From: Perilla frutescens
Taxonomy: Eukaryota; Streptophyta; Magnoliopsida; Lamiales; Lamiaceae
Assembly (NCBI GenBank): GCA_026008535.1
Contig: BRKX01000014.1
Coordinates: 20,854,694 to 20,918,693 of the forward strand
Length of the DNA: 64,000 nucleotides
Reading direction: 5' to 3'
Part shown: positions 10,085 to 21,564 of the stretch, one piece after another
How positions within the stretch are numbered: the stretch's first letter is position 1
Layout of the letters: each line of letters starts with the position of its first letter
The notes under the pieces: model-generated
Told to the model about the DNA's origin: nothing
Seen by the model: the letters and a program-made list of their open reading frames with translations, nothing else
Databases searched by the model: none
Program-made: the position numbers and the translations under genes

Positions 10085-13000
10085 ATGACACTCTCCAATC
10101 TATCCTCAATCCTCAAAGAAAACAAACTTGTCGGTGAAAACTACAATGACTGGATTCGTAACCTTAACTTAGTTCTTGTTGCTGAGGGACACAAGTTTGT
10201 GCTTGAAGAGGTTTGTCCTCAGACGCCAGATGAGGGTTCTGACAAAGCCCAAAAGGTTGCATATGATAAGTGGCTTAGGTCTAATGAGATAGCGCGCTGT
10301 TACATCTTGGCATCTATGTCAAGTGTGTTGCAACATCAGCATGAGCCTATGAAAACCGCTTATGATATCATGTACAACCTTAGGCAGCTATTCGGTCATC
10401 AGAACCGCTCAGCACGCCATTTGGCAATGAAGAAACTAATGGATGCGAGAATTTCTGACTCCACACCTGTTAGGGATCACGTTCTCATGATGATGGGGTA
10501 TTTATCTGAGATCGAGACCTTGGGTGGAGAGCTAGATGGCGATTCTCAAATTGACATTGTTCTTCATAGCTTGTCTTCGAAGTTTGAGCAGTTCAGGCTG
10601 AATTTTAACATGATTAAAAGGGATGTCAGCCTGACTGAACTACTCATAGATCTTCAGGCAGCTCAATTACTCTAAAAGAGCAATCCTGAGGCCCACATAG
10701 CTGAAAAAGGAGCGTCTTCTTCTGGTGGAAAAAGGAAGAAGAGAAACGCACCTAAGAAGGCTGCAGATGAGGCGCCTAAGGTGAAAAAGCCAAAGGCAAA
10801 GATTCCTCCCGAGGAATTCAAGTCGAAGACTAAGTGCTTCAAGTGCGGCCAACCAGGTCACTGGAAGGCGGCGTGTCCTAACAAGAAGAAGAAGAGAGGT
10901 ACATCTCACACTCTAGTTGTGGAAACATGTTTAGCAACTTGTTCTACCCAGTCATGGGTAGTAGATACTGGAGCTACTGATCATGTTTGCATGTCTTTAC
11001 AGGGGTTCCTGGTAAAAAGACAGCTGAGTGAGGACGAGATCATCGTCTACATGGGCAATGCTACGAGAGTGGCGGCTGTTGCAGTGGGAGACGTTGTTTT
11101 ACCTTTCAGTAGTGATAGAACTTTGGTTTTGAAAGATTGTCTTTATGTGCCTGGTTTTAGGCGAAACTGGATTTCAGTTTCTAAATTGATTATGGATGGA
11201 TATTCTGTTTCTTTTGATAACAAAGTAGTTATCTTTAGTGGTAAACATTTTATCTGTTCTGGCACATTGGATGGACACTTATACTTTCTTAAACCAACTG
11301 AAAACACTACGCAAAGACAACTGTAGAATATATCGATCACAAACCCTAACAAGAGAAAAGAACCTTCGGAATTGAATCAAACCTATCTTTGGCATCTAAG
11401 GCTAGGTCATATTAACCTTAAGAGGATACAAAGGATTGTAAATGATGGACCATTGTCTTCTTTGGTACTGGAATCGTTTCCTTTGTGTGAATCCTGTTTG
11501 GAAGGTAAAATGACCAAGCGTCCTTTCCAGTCAAAAGGAAATAGATCCGAAGGGCTATTAGATTTGATTCACTCTGACCTATGCGGCCCTATGTCAGTTT
11601 AGGCTCGAGGAGGGTTTGAGTATTTCATCACTCTCATTGATGATTACTCTAGATACGGTTATATCTACCTGTTACGTCGCAAGTCTGAATGCTTTGAAAA
11701 ATTCAAAGAGTTTAAGGCGGAAGCAGAGAAACGAACAGACAGAAGTATCAAGTCACTATGTTCTGATCGTGGTGGTGAGTACCTCTCAAGAGAATTTAGG
11801 GATTATATGGTAGAGAGTGGGATTACATCCCAGTTGACTGCGCCTGGAACGCCACAGCAGAATGGCGTGGTGGAAAGAAGGAATCGTACATTGTTAGAGA
11901 TGGTTAGATCGATGATGAGTTATTCTGAGTTGCCTATTTCGTTCTGGGGATATGCCCTGGAAACAGCAGCTTATATTCTTAACTTGGTTCCATCGAAATC
12001 AGTTCCTGCTACACCCACAGAACTATGGACTGGACGAAAGCCCAGTTTGAACCATATTCGGATTTGGGGTAGCCCAGCACACGTGTTGGACAAGGAAGCT
12101 GATAAGCTGGCTCCACGTACTGATGTAAGGCTGTTCGTTAGATATCCTAGAGGAACGAAAGGTGGTTTGTTTTATAGTCCTAAGGATTGGAAGATCATTG
12201 TTAGCACCAATGCTCGATTCTTAGAGGAAGACTATGTCATAAACCACAAACTAAGGAGTCACATCATCCTTGAGGAGTTAAGGGGTGGATCGAATCCTAC
12301 ACCAATTGTACAAGAAGAGGAACCACCAAACACTGCACAACGTGTCACAGAAGTATAGTAACTGCCTCATCGCAGTGGGAGGGTTGTACGCCAACCTGAT
12401 AGATTCATTGGTCTGGGAGAGGCTTCAGATTCTTAGAAAACTGCAATGGAGTCTGAGATTGGATCTATGGATCACAATCAAGTCTGGGAACTTGTAGAAC
12501 CACTAGATGGTGTAAAACCCATTAGTTGTAAGTGGGTCTACAAGCGCAAGAGAGGATCTGATGGGAATGTTGAAACCTTAAAAACTAGATTGGTGGAAAA
12601 AGGGTATACTCAGAAAGAAGGGATCGATTATGAGGAAACCTTTTCGCCGGTAGCCATGCTTAAGCCAATCCGGATTCTCTTGTCTATTGCCGCTCATTTG
12701 GATTATGAGATCTGGCAGATGGATGTCAAGACGGCTTTCCTAAACGGAAGTCTTGAGAAAAACATTCACATGAAACAACCAGAGGGATTCATTGCTAAAG
12801 GACAAGAGCACATGGTGTGTAAGCTTAAGAGATCCATTTATGGACTTAAGCAGGCATCAAGGTCTTGGAACATCCGATTTGATGAGGTTATCCAGTCATA
12901 TGGATTCGTGCAAAGTCCGGATGAGAGCTGTGTGTACAAGAAATGTGACGGAAACGTGGTGGCATTCCTCGTACTTTATGTTGATGACATCTTGCTTATT

Positions 13001-13966
13001 GGAAACAGTAAGAAGGAGTTGTCAAACATTAGGGTATGGTTGTCCGAGCAGTTCGATATGAAGGATCTGGGTGAAGCCGGACATGTCCTTAGCATCAAGA
13101 TCATTCGTGATCGCCAGAAAAGGATGTTATGTCTGTCCCAGGTGACTTATATCGATACAGTGCTAGCTAGATTTGGCATGCAAGATTCCAAGAAAGGTTT
13201 TATACCTTACAGGCATGGAATTCATCTATCTAAGGAAATGCGTCCCCAAACACAGTCTGAGATAGAGGAAATGAAGAAAGTACCATATGCTTCGGCTGTG
13301 GGAAGTTTGATGTATGCTATGCTATGCACTAGGCCTGATATATGCTATGCCGTTGGCATGGTAAGCAGATATCAGTCTAACCTTGGACAAGGTCACTGGA
13401 CTGCAGTCAAAAACATTCTCAAGTACCTTAAACGGACTCGAGACTACATGTTGGTTTTCCGCTCTGATAGTCTAGTACCTTTGGGTTACACAGACTCAGA
13501 TTTTCAATCCGACAAAGATCAGAGTAAGTCTACCTCGGGCTATGTGTTTACATTAGGAGGTGGAGCCATCGCATGGAGGAGCATTAAGCAGAAATGCATT
13601 GCGGATTCCACCATGGAAGCTGAGTATGTAGCTGCCTCTGAGGCTGCAAAAGAGGTTGTCTGGCTCCGCGGGTTCCTAGTGGGCTTGGGCGTGGTTTCTG
13701 ATTTGCCTAAGACTATCACGATATACTGTGATAACTCTGGTGCAGTGGCAAATTCGAAGGAACCCAGAGCCTACAAGGCAAGTAAATACATAGAGAGAAA
13801 GTACCATCTTATACGAGAAATTGTTAAGAGAGGAGACGTGGCAGTGGTCAAGATTGCATCGGAGGACAACCTGGCTGATCCATTCACGAAGAGCCTGGCG
13901 GCTAAGACCTTTGATGGTCACGTGGAGAAAATGGGAGTGAGATGCAGACCTAGGGATGCCTTTTGA
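10085..13966 (+). pseudogene. Ty1-copia gag-pol of element B, one frame with five in-frame stops
   Basis: A single reading frame of 1294 codons runs from the gag ATG to the end of RNase H with no frameshift. It is broken by stops at 10673, 11324, 11600, 12356 and 12434. Visible in order are gag (10085-10675), zinc knuckle CFKCGQPGHWKAAC (about 10835), protease motif VDTGATDH (about 10961), and the integrase zinc region (HLRLGH to CESC). The integrase core follows (SDLCGP, SDRGGEY, QQNGVVERRNR), then RT and RNase H. Compared with element A it lacks 69 bp (23 codons) at about 12430, between two CAGATT repeats. The family is Ty1-copia by the order protease-integrase-RT-RNase H. It looks recently active but is now non-coding as a whole. 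Confidence 0.94.
12446..13966 (+). CDS. Intact RT-RNase H segment of element B (506 aa)
   Basis: The longest uninterrupted segment of the B polyprotein, and part of the gag-pol pseudogene rather than a separate gene. It covers copia reverse transcriptase (RVT_2 type): the WKVYK-like start is seen as CKWVYKRKRG, followed by QMDVKTAFLNG, the YGLKQASRSW block and the catalytic YVDDILL near 12980. RNase H follows (GYTDSDFQSD, STMEAEYVAASEA, NSGAVANSKEP), ending in a conserved tail before the TGA at 13964. The start at 12446 is simply the first Met after the last stop (12434). All catalytic Asp residues of RT appear present. Confidence 0.85.
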   Translation: MESEIGSMDHNQVWELVEPLDGVKPISCKWVYKRKRGSDGNVETLKTRLVEKGYTQKEGIDYEETFSPVAMLKPIRILLSIAAHLDYEIWQMDVKTAFLNGSLEKNIHMKQPEGFIAKGQEHMVCKLKRSIYGLKQASRSWNIRFDEVIQSYGFVQSPDESCVYKKCDGNVVAFLVLYVDDILLIGNSKKELSNIRVWLSEQFDMKDLGEAGHVLSIKIIRDRQKRMLCLSQVTYIDTVLARFGMQDSKKGFIPYRHGIHLSKEMRPQTQSEIEEMKKVPYASAVGSLMYAMLCTRPDICYAVGMVSRYQSNLGQGHWTAVKNILKYLKRTRDYMLVFRSDSLVPLGYTDSDFQSDKDQSKSTSGYVFTLGGGAIAWRSIKQKCIADSTMEAEYVAASEAAKEVVWLRGFLVGLGVVSDLPKTITIYCDNSGAVANSKEPRAYKASKYIERKYHLIREIVKRGDVAVVKIASEDNLADPFTKSLAAKTFDGHVEKMGVRCRPRDAF

Positions 13967-14031
13967 GTTGATAGTTTTGATTGGAGAGTTAGCTAGTTAT
14001 TTATTATGCTTGAAAGACATGCTTCAAGTAT

Positions 14032-14041
14032 AAGTGGGAGA
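14032..14041 (+). other. Polypurine tract of element B
   Basis: AAGTGGGAGA directly before the 3' LTR, matching element A (5160-5169). Confidence 0.88.
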
Positions 14042-14042
14042 T

Positions 14043-15489
14043 TGTTAGTTTTGTATACTGGAAGACTTGTCTTTGTATACTTTTCTGATGATATGATGAT
14101 ATGAAATGAAAGTTATTGCAGTCACTGTTTGCCTTTAGATTATGTTCTATAATTATTTTATGCAATGTTCCATATACTTACATTGTAGATGATATGGTGT
14201 GGGGAGTTACACGGTAAGATCATATCATTAGAACCTTGTAATGTAATAAAGTGCTCACGGCTTAGATGGTCCTGAAAACACCATCGGTACACCGTAGAAT
14301 AATCTGATAAGTTAGTTTATCTTGACTAACTGATTATTCTAGTACACTCGTTAGTGTATTGAGGAGGATCACGATAGGATACTATTCTCTGTCTCTGACC
14401 CAGTTACTGAGAGAATAAAGATCCACAGAGTTCGGGTTCTGAACTCATGTGATATTGTCGAGCATATGTGTGCGTTGTTTATTACTTTGATTTATCAATG
14501 GGTGAGATCATTTCGTAGATCGAATTCAATATCTTGGGTAATAACAATGTATACATAATGTCTCGAGCAGTATGCATGAGCACTGTGTCCTGGTGTGCCA
14601 GGTTGATGATGTTCTCTTGAGGAACCACAAGTTCATGTTGAAACCCTGCAGGTGGAATTTATTCCGTACATGAATAAAGCTTGTGTGGTACTACTCAAGG
14701 TTTTAGATGTTAATTAATTATAGCTGTCAGAGGCTTACATAATTAATTAATAAACATTATATCTTAACCACGGGAAATCGCTGGACTAAAGGAGAAAGCA
14801 TATTCGTAAATATGTATTAAATTGGTAGGTCAGTTTTGCTTCTTTAGTGGAATAAAAGTAAAACTTAATTTATTTAATTATATCCTAGGTTTATTGGATA
14901 TTGGATATTAAATAAATTAGTGGGCCAATTTAATATTCTTCTAGATCCCTGTTGTATCCCAATTGACTGAAAGTGGACTGGATATTGAACTTGAGATAGA
15001 GGCCCAACCCAATAGGGTTGGAACATGAAATTTCGCCCCTCCCTATATATAAGGGGAGGGGGGGCACGAAATTTTGATGAATTTATTCATAGGAAATCAG
15101 CCCCTTTTTGTCTCTCAAAGTTATCCACAGATTTCACAATTCTATCTAGTAGATTTCAGCCCACTCTGAATCTAGATACAGTCCGGGAATACAACAGAAG
15201 ATCTTTGAGTAGAATATGTGGTGCTCGATTTTTTGAGGTGTTAGGTGGCGCCATACAGTGTTCATTCAACAGCAAAATTAGATCTTTAATCTTGTCCACA
15301 GACCGTCTATCGATTTGTAAGTAGATTCGTTTCTATGTCTTCCGCTTTATTAGATTCGAATCTGCTTTGCATGCTTTTTGGTTAGACTGTGATAAACATG
15401 CATGCTACATAAAATTATGATTTGCATGAACACGGATTAATGAACAACCAAATGATCCTGCGGTGGTTTAATTCGAAAAAACCCCAACA
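14043..15489 (+). repeat. 3' LTR of element B (1447 bp)
   Basis: Begins TGTTAG, ends CCCCAACA and is followed by the TSD GGAAC. About 97.6% identical to the 5' LTR by hand comparison. Confidence 0.96.
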
Positions 15490-15494
15490 GGAAC
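15490..15494. repeat. Target site duplication of element B (right), GGAAC
   Basis: Exact copy of 6149-6153. Confidence 0.95.
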
Positions 15495-15958
15495 ATGAAA
15501 TTTCGCCCCTCCCTATATATAAGGGGAGGGGGGGCACGAAATTTGATGATTTTATTCATAGGAAATCAGCCCCTCTTAGTCTCTCAAAGTTATCCACAGA
15601 TTTCACAATTCTATCTAGTAGATTTCAGCCCACTCTGAATCTAGATACAGTCCGGGTATACAACAGAAGATCTTGGAGTGGAATACAGTGGTGGTCGAAT
15701 TTTTGAGTGCTAGGTGGCGCCAACTACAGTTCATTCAACAGCAAGATTAGATCTTTAATCTTGTCCACAGACCGTCTATCGATTTGTAAGTAGATTCGTT
15801 TCTATGTCTTCCGCTTTATTAGATTCGAATCTACTTTGCATGTTTTTTTATTAGACTGTGATAAACATGCATGTTACATAAAATTATGATTTGCATGAAC
15901 ACGGATTAATGAACAACCAAATGATCCTGCGGTGGTTTAATTCGAAAAAACCCCAACA
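15495..15958 (+). repeat. 3' LTR of element A, second part (464 bp)
   Basis: Continues the LTR of A interrupted at 6153, with its own TATA at 15514-15522, and ends CCCCAACA at 15958. It is abutted directly by reverse-oriented LTR sequence of element C, so A itself inserted in that LTR. The five bases after it, CAATA, should be the TSD of A; the partner copy is outside the window. Confidence 0.94.
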
Positions 15959-16860
15959 CAATATCCAGTCTACTATCAGTCAATTGGGCTACAACAGAGA
16001 TCTAGAAGAATATTAAATTGGCCCACTAATTTATTTAATATCTAATATCCAATAAACTTAGGATATAATTAAATAAAATTAAGTTTCACTTTTATTTCAC
16101 TAAAGAAGTAAAACTGACCTACCAATTTAATACATATTTACAAATATGCTTTCTCCTTTAGTCTAGCCATTCCCCGTGTTTAAGATATAATGTTCATTAA
16201 TTAATTATGTCAGCCTTTGACAGCTATAATTAAGTAATATCTAAAACTTTGAGTAGTACCACACACGTTTTACCATGTAAGGAATAAATTCCACCTGCAG
16301 GGTTTCAACATGAACTTGTGTTTCCTCAAGAGAACATCATCAACCTGGCGCACCAGGACACGGTGCTCATGCATACTGCTCGAGACACTATGTATACATT
16401 GTTATTACCCAAGAAATCAAGTTTGATCTATGAAAAGATCTCACCCATTGATAAATCAAAGTAACAAACACTGCACACATATGTTCGCTAATATCACATG
16501 AGTTCAGAACCCAAACTCTGTGGATCTTTATTCTCTCACTAACTGGGTCAGAGATATAGAATAGTATCCTCTCGTGATCCTCCTCAATACACTAATGAGT
16601 GTACTAGAATAATCAGTTAGTCAAGATAAATTAACTTATCAAATTATTCTACGGTGTACTGATGGTGTGTTCAGGATCATCTAAGCCGTGATCTCTTTAA
16701 TACAATACAAGGTTCTAATGATATGATCTTACCGTATGACTCCCCACACCATATTATCTGACCCATAAATGCAAACAGTTACTGCAATAACTTTCATTTC
16801 ATATCATCATATCATTAGAAAAGTATACAAAGACATGTCTTTCAGTATACAAAACTAACA
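15959..16860 (-). repeat. 3' LTR of element C, partial (902 bp)
   Basis: Reverse complement of the family-1 LTR, from its middle to the TGTTAG end at 16860. The other part should lie left of element A, outside the window. The inverted polypurine tract (TCTCCCACTT) follows at 16862. Confidence 0.92.
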
Positions 16861-16936
16861 ATCTCCCACTTATACTTGAAGCATGTGTTTCAAGCATAAA
16901 AATTAACTGGCTAACTCTCCAATCAAAACTATTAAC

Positions 16937-19900
16937 TCAAACTGCACCACCAGGTCCGCATCTCACTCTCATTTTCTCCATGTGACCATCAAAGGTCTTA
17001 GCCAGCAGGCTCTTCATGAATGGAACAGCCAGGTTGTCCTCCGATGCAATCTTGACCATCGCCACGTCTCCTCTCTTAACGATTTCTCGTATAAGATGGT
17101 ACTTTCTCTATATGTATTTACTTACCTTGTGGGTTCTGGGTTCCTTCGAATTTGCCACTGCACCAGAGTTATCATAGTATATCGTGATAGTCTTAAGCAA
17201 ATCAAGAACCACGCCCAAGCCCACTAGGAACCCACGGAGCCAGATAGCCTCTTTTGCAGCCTCAGAGGAAGCTACATACTCGGCTTCCATGGTGGAATCC
17301 GCAATGCATTCTTGCTTTATGCTCCTCCATGTAATGGCACCACTTTCTAATGTAAACACATAGCCCGAGGTAGACTTACTCTGATCTTTGTCGGATTGAA
17401 AATTTGAGTCCGTGTAACCCAAAGGCACTAGACTATCAGAGTGGAAAACTAACATGTAGTCTCGAGTCCTTTTAAAGTACTTGAGAATGTTTTTTATCGC
17501 ATAGCATACATTAAACTTCCTACAGCCGAAGCATATGGTACATTCTTTATTTCATCTATCTCAGACTGTGTTTGGGAACACATTTCCTTGGATAGATGAA
17601 TTCTATGCATTTAAGGTATAAAACCTTTCTTGGAATCTTGCATGCCATACCTAGCTAGCACCGTATCGATATAAGTCGCCTGGGACAGACATAACATCAT
17701 TTTCTAGCGATCTCGAATGATCTTGATGCCAAGGACATGTCTGACTTCACCCAGATCCTTCATATCAAACTGCTCGGACAACCACACCCTAATGTTTGAC
17801 AATGTCTTCTTACTGTTTCCAATAAGCAAGATGTCATCAACATAAAGTACGAGGACTGCCACCACATTTCCATTACATTTCTTGTACACACAGCTCTCAT
17901 CCGGACTTTGCACGAATCCATATGACTAGATAACCTCGTCAAATCAGATGTTCCAAGATCTCAATGCCTACTTAAGTCCATAAATGGATCTCTTAAGCTT
18001 TCACACCAAGTGCTCTTAGCCTTTAGCAATGAAACCCTCTGGTTGCTTCATGTGAATGTTTTCCTCAAGACTTTCATTTAGGAAAGCTGTCTTGACATCC
18101 ATCTGCCAGATCTCATAATCCAAATGAGCGGAAATAGACAACAGAATCCGGATTGACTTAAGCATGGCTACCGATAAAAAAGTTTCCTCATAATCGATCA
18201 CTTCTTTCTGAGTATACCATTTTGCTACCAATCTTCCCTTGAAGGTTTCAACCTCCCCATCAGATCCTCTCTTGCGCTTGAAGACCCACTTACAGCCAAT
18301 GGGTTTTACCCCATCTAGTGGTTCTACAAGTTTCCAGACTTAATTACGATCCATAGATCTAATCTCAGACTCCATCGCAGTTTTCCAAGAATTTGCATCT
18401 TTATCTCGAATTGCCTTGTCATAGGTCCTGAGATCCAATTCATTGAGTCCCTCTGGGAAATCTGAAGCCTCTCCCAGATCAATGAATCTATCAGGTTGGC
18501 GTACAACCCTCCTACTGCGACAAGACAGTTCGTATACTTCTGTGACATGTTGTGCAGTGTTTGGTTGTTCCTCTTCTTATACAACTGATGTAGGATTCGA
18601 TCCTTCCCTTAACTCCTCAAGGATGATTTGACTCCTTGGTTTGTGGTTTATAACATAGTCTTCTTCTAAGAATCGAACATTGGTGCTAACAATGATCTTC
18701 TGATCCTTAAGACTATAAAACAAACCACCTTTCGTTCCTCTAAGATATCCAATGAACAGCCTTACATCATTACGAGAAACTAGCTTATCAGCTTCCTTGT
18801 CCAACACGTGAGTTGGGCTACCCCAAATTCGAATATGGTTCAAACTGAGCTTTCGTCCAATCCATAGTTCTGTGGGCATAGTAGAAACTGATTTTGATGG
18901 AACTAAGTTAAGAATATAGGCTACCGTTTCCAGGGCATATCCCCAGAATGAAATGGGCAAATCAGAATAACTCATCCTCGATCTAACCATCTCTAATAGT
19001 GTATGATTTCTTCTTTCCGCCACGCCATTCTGCTGTGGCGTTCCAGACGCAGTCAACTGGGCTGTAATCCCATTCTCTGCCATGTAATCCCTGAATTCAC
19101 TTGAGAGGTACTCACCACCACGATCAGAATGTAGTGACTTGATACTTTTGCATGTTTGTTTCTCCACTTCCGCCTTAAACTCTTTAAATTTCTCAAAGCA
19201 TTCAGACTTGCGACGCAACAGGTAGATATAACCGTATCTAGAGTAATCATTAATGAGAGTGATAAAATACTAGAACCCTCCTCAAGCTTGAACTGACATA
19301 GGGCCGCACAGGTCAGAGTGAATCAAATCTAATTGCCCTTCGTATCTATTTCCTTTTGACTGGAAAGGACGCTTGGTCATTTTACCTTCCAAACAGGATT
19401 CACACAAAGGAAACGATTCCAGTACCAAAGAAGACAATGGTCCATCATTTACAAGCCTTTGTATCCTGTTAAGGTTAATATGATCTAGCCTTAGATGCCA
19501 AAAATAGGTTTGATTCAAATCTGAAGGTTATTTTCTCTTGTTAGGGTTTATGATCGATGTATTCAACAATTGTCTTTACGTAGTGTTTTCAATTAGTTTA
19601 AGAAAGTATAGGTGTCCATCCAATGTGCCAGAATAGATAAAATGTTTAGCACTAAAGATAACTACTTTGTTACCAAAAGAAACAAAATATCAATCCATAA
19701 TCATTTTAGAAACTGAAATCAAGTTTCGCCTAAAACCAGACACATAAAGACAATCTTTCAATACCAAAGTTCTATCATTACTGAAAGATAAAACAACGTC
19801 TCCCACTGCAACAACCGCTACTCTCATAGCATTACTCATGTAGATGGTGATCTCATCCTCACTCAGCTATCTTTTTACCAGGAACCCCTGTAAAGACATG

Positions 19901-20805
19901 CAAACATGATTAGTAGCTCCAGTATCTACTACCCATGACTAGGTAGAACAAGTTGCTAAACATGTTTCTACAACCAGAGTGTGAGATGTACCTCTCTTCT
20001 TCTTCTTGTTAGGACACGCCAACTTCCAATGACCTGGTTGGCCGCACTTGAAGTATTTAGTCCTAGACTTGAATTCCTCATGATGAATCTTTACCTTTGT
20101 CTTCTTTGCCTTAGGCGCCTCATCTGCAGCCTTTTTAGCTGTGTTTCTCTTCTTTCTTTTACCACCAGAGAAAGACGGGCCATTCTCAGCTATGTGGTCC
20201 TGAGGATCGCTCTTTTGGAGCAATTCAGCCGCCTGAAGATCCATGAGCAGTTCAGTTAGGCTGAATTCCCTTTTGATCATATTAAAGTTCAGCCTGAACT
20301 GCTCAAACCTCGAGGACAAGCTATGAAGAACAATGTCGATTTGAGAATCGCCATCCATCTCTCCACCCAAGGTCTCGATCTCAGATAAATACCCCATCAT
20401 CATAAGAATGTGATCCCTAACAGGTGTGGAGTCAGACATTCTCACATCCATTAACTTCTTCATTGCCAAATGGCATGCCGAGCGGTTCTAATGACTGAAT
20501 AGTTGTCTAAGGCTGTACATGATATCATAAGCGGTTTTTATTGGCTCATGCTGATGTTGCAACACACTTGACATAGATGCTAAAATGTAACGGCGCGCTA
20601 TCTCATTAGACCTAACCCACTTATCATATGCAACCTTTTGAGCTTCATCAGAATCCTCATCTGGCTGTGGAGGACAAACCTCTTCAAGCACAAACTTATG
20701 TCCCTCTGCAACAAGAACTAGGTTAAGATTACGAAGCCAGTCATTGTAGTTTTCACTGAAAAGTTTGTTTTCTTTAAGGATTGAGGACAGATTGGGGAGT
20801 GCCAT
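16937..20805 (-). pseudogene. Ty1-copia gag-pol of element C, heavily decayed
   Basis: The same family as A and B, on the minus strand. Gag starts at 20805 (MALPNLSSILKENKL). The zinc knuckle near 20040-20080 has its first Cys changed to Tyr (YFKCGQPGHWKLAC). Integrase lies around 18577-19518 (SDRGGEY, QQNGVAERRN), RT shows YVDDILL near 17840, and RNase H runs to about 16937. Many stops and frameshifts break it into pieces of 60-213 codons, and part of the RT/RNase H junction near 17480 is deleted. It has more damage than A or B, as expected for the outermost, oldest layer of the nest. Confidence 0.92.
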
Positions 20806-21564
20806 TGATGATATGAAATAACTGAAATTAAAACATGCAGTACAGTCACAAAAACTTTTAGGATAAACAGTATATAATAGTAAACCTCATAAAAATTATA
20901 TACTTTTCCACCAACACTTTAAAAACGTATTTTATAAGCCACGATAGTGTGGGAGTTTATAAAATTCATTTTTAAATAGGTTAAATCTTTAATTTTCCTC
21001 CAGTTGAGTTTCCTTACAACAAGTAAATTAATAGCCGGATAACAAATACGGTCATGTAATCGTCTAACTGAAAAGCCACGATCATGTGGATGTTTATCAA
21101 TAAATTATATCTAAGTGTCCACACCATTATCTTCGCACTAAGATCACTATTCAAATTTAATTGCACCAGATGGAGGAGTTAGTTAGTTCTAATAGTGTTC
21201 TACAGCTATCGATTTAGGAGATTCAATTTCTAGAGAAATCTGTGATATGACACATCTGATATGGAGGAAGACCTATGTCAACGCGCATGCCCATCACTTC
21301 TCAATTAAATCAGATTTAATGGAGACCGTATGAGATTTCTACATACTTTGGTATGAATCTCTCCCACTTTGGTATGAATCGTAAACTAGGATTTTTTGAA
21401 TTAAATAAAAAATACATCCAAGGTTTAAATACATTAAAATCGACATACACAAAAAATTAAATCTGAAAATTTAATAATAATAAATTTAACATCAAATTTA
21501 ATTATGTCTAAAATAATCCCAGGATTAAAACTAGAATAGTGCCAAAACCCGCCCTGATACCAGT
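20806..21564 (-). other. Leader and primer-binding site of element C
   Basis: Much shorter than in B (759 against 2484 bp), because the AT-rich repeat block is largely deleted. Keeps the two leader hairpins (20930-20964 and about 21069-21099). The inverted primer-binding site at 21551-21562 has one mismatch (GCCCTGATACCA). Confidence 0.85.

Larger units (their letters stand above)
6154..15489 (+). mobile_element. Complete Ty1-copia retrotransposon B (9336 bp)
   Basis: Has 1447-bp LTRs on both sides, a primer-binding site for initiator tRNA-Met, a 2484-bp leader, a gag-pol frame, a polypurine tract and a perfect 5-bp TSD. It lies inside the 3' LTR of element A, in the same orientation. By hand count the two LTRs differ at about 35 of 1447 positions plus two single-base gaps. 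This makes it a fairly recent insertion but not a new one. Structurally complete, but coding is broken by stops. Confidence 0.96.

Noticed and set aside
13676..13921. Antisense frames on the minus strand of the copia RNase H region (also 4685-5049 and, on plus, 16982-17227)
   Set aside because: They mirror the real RNase H frame and are found opposite every copy; no independent signal.
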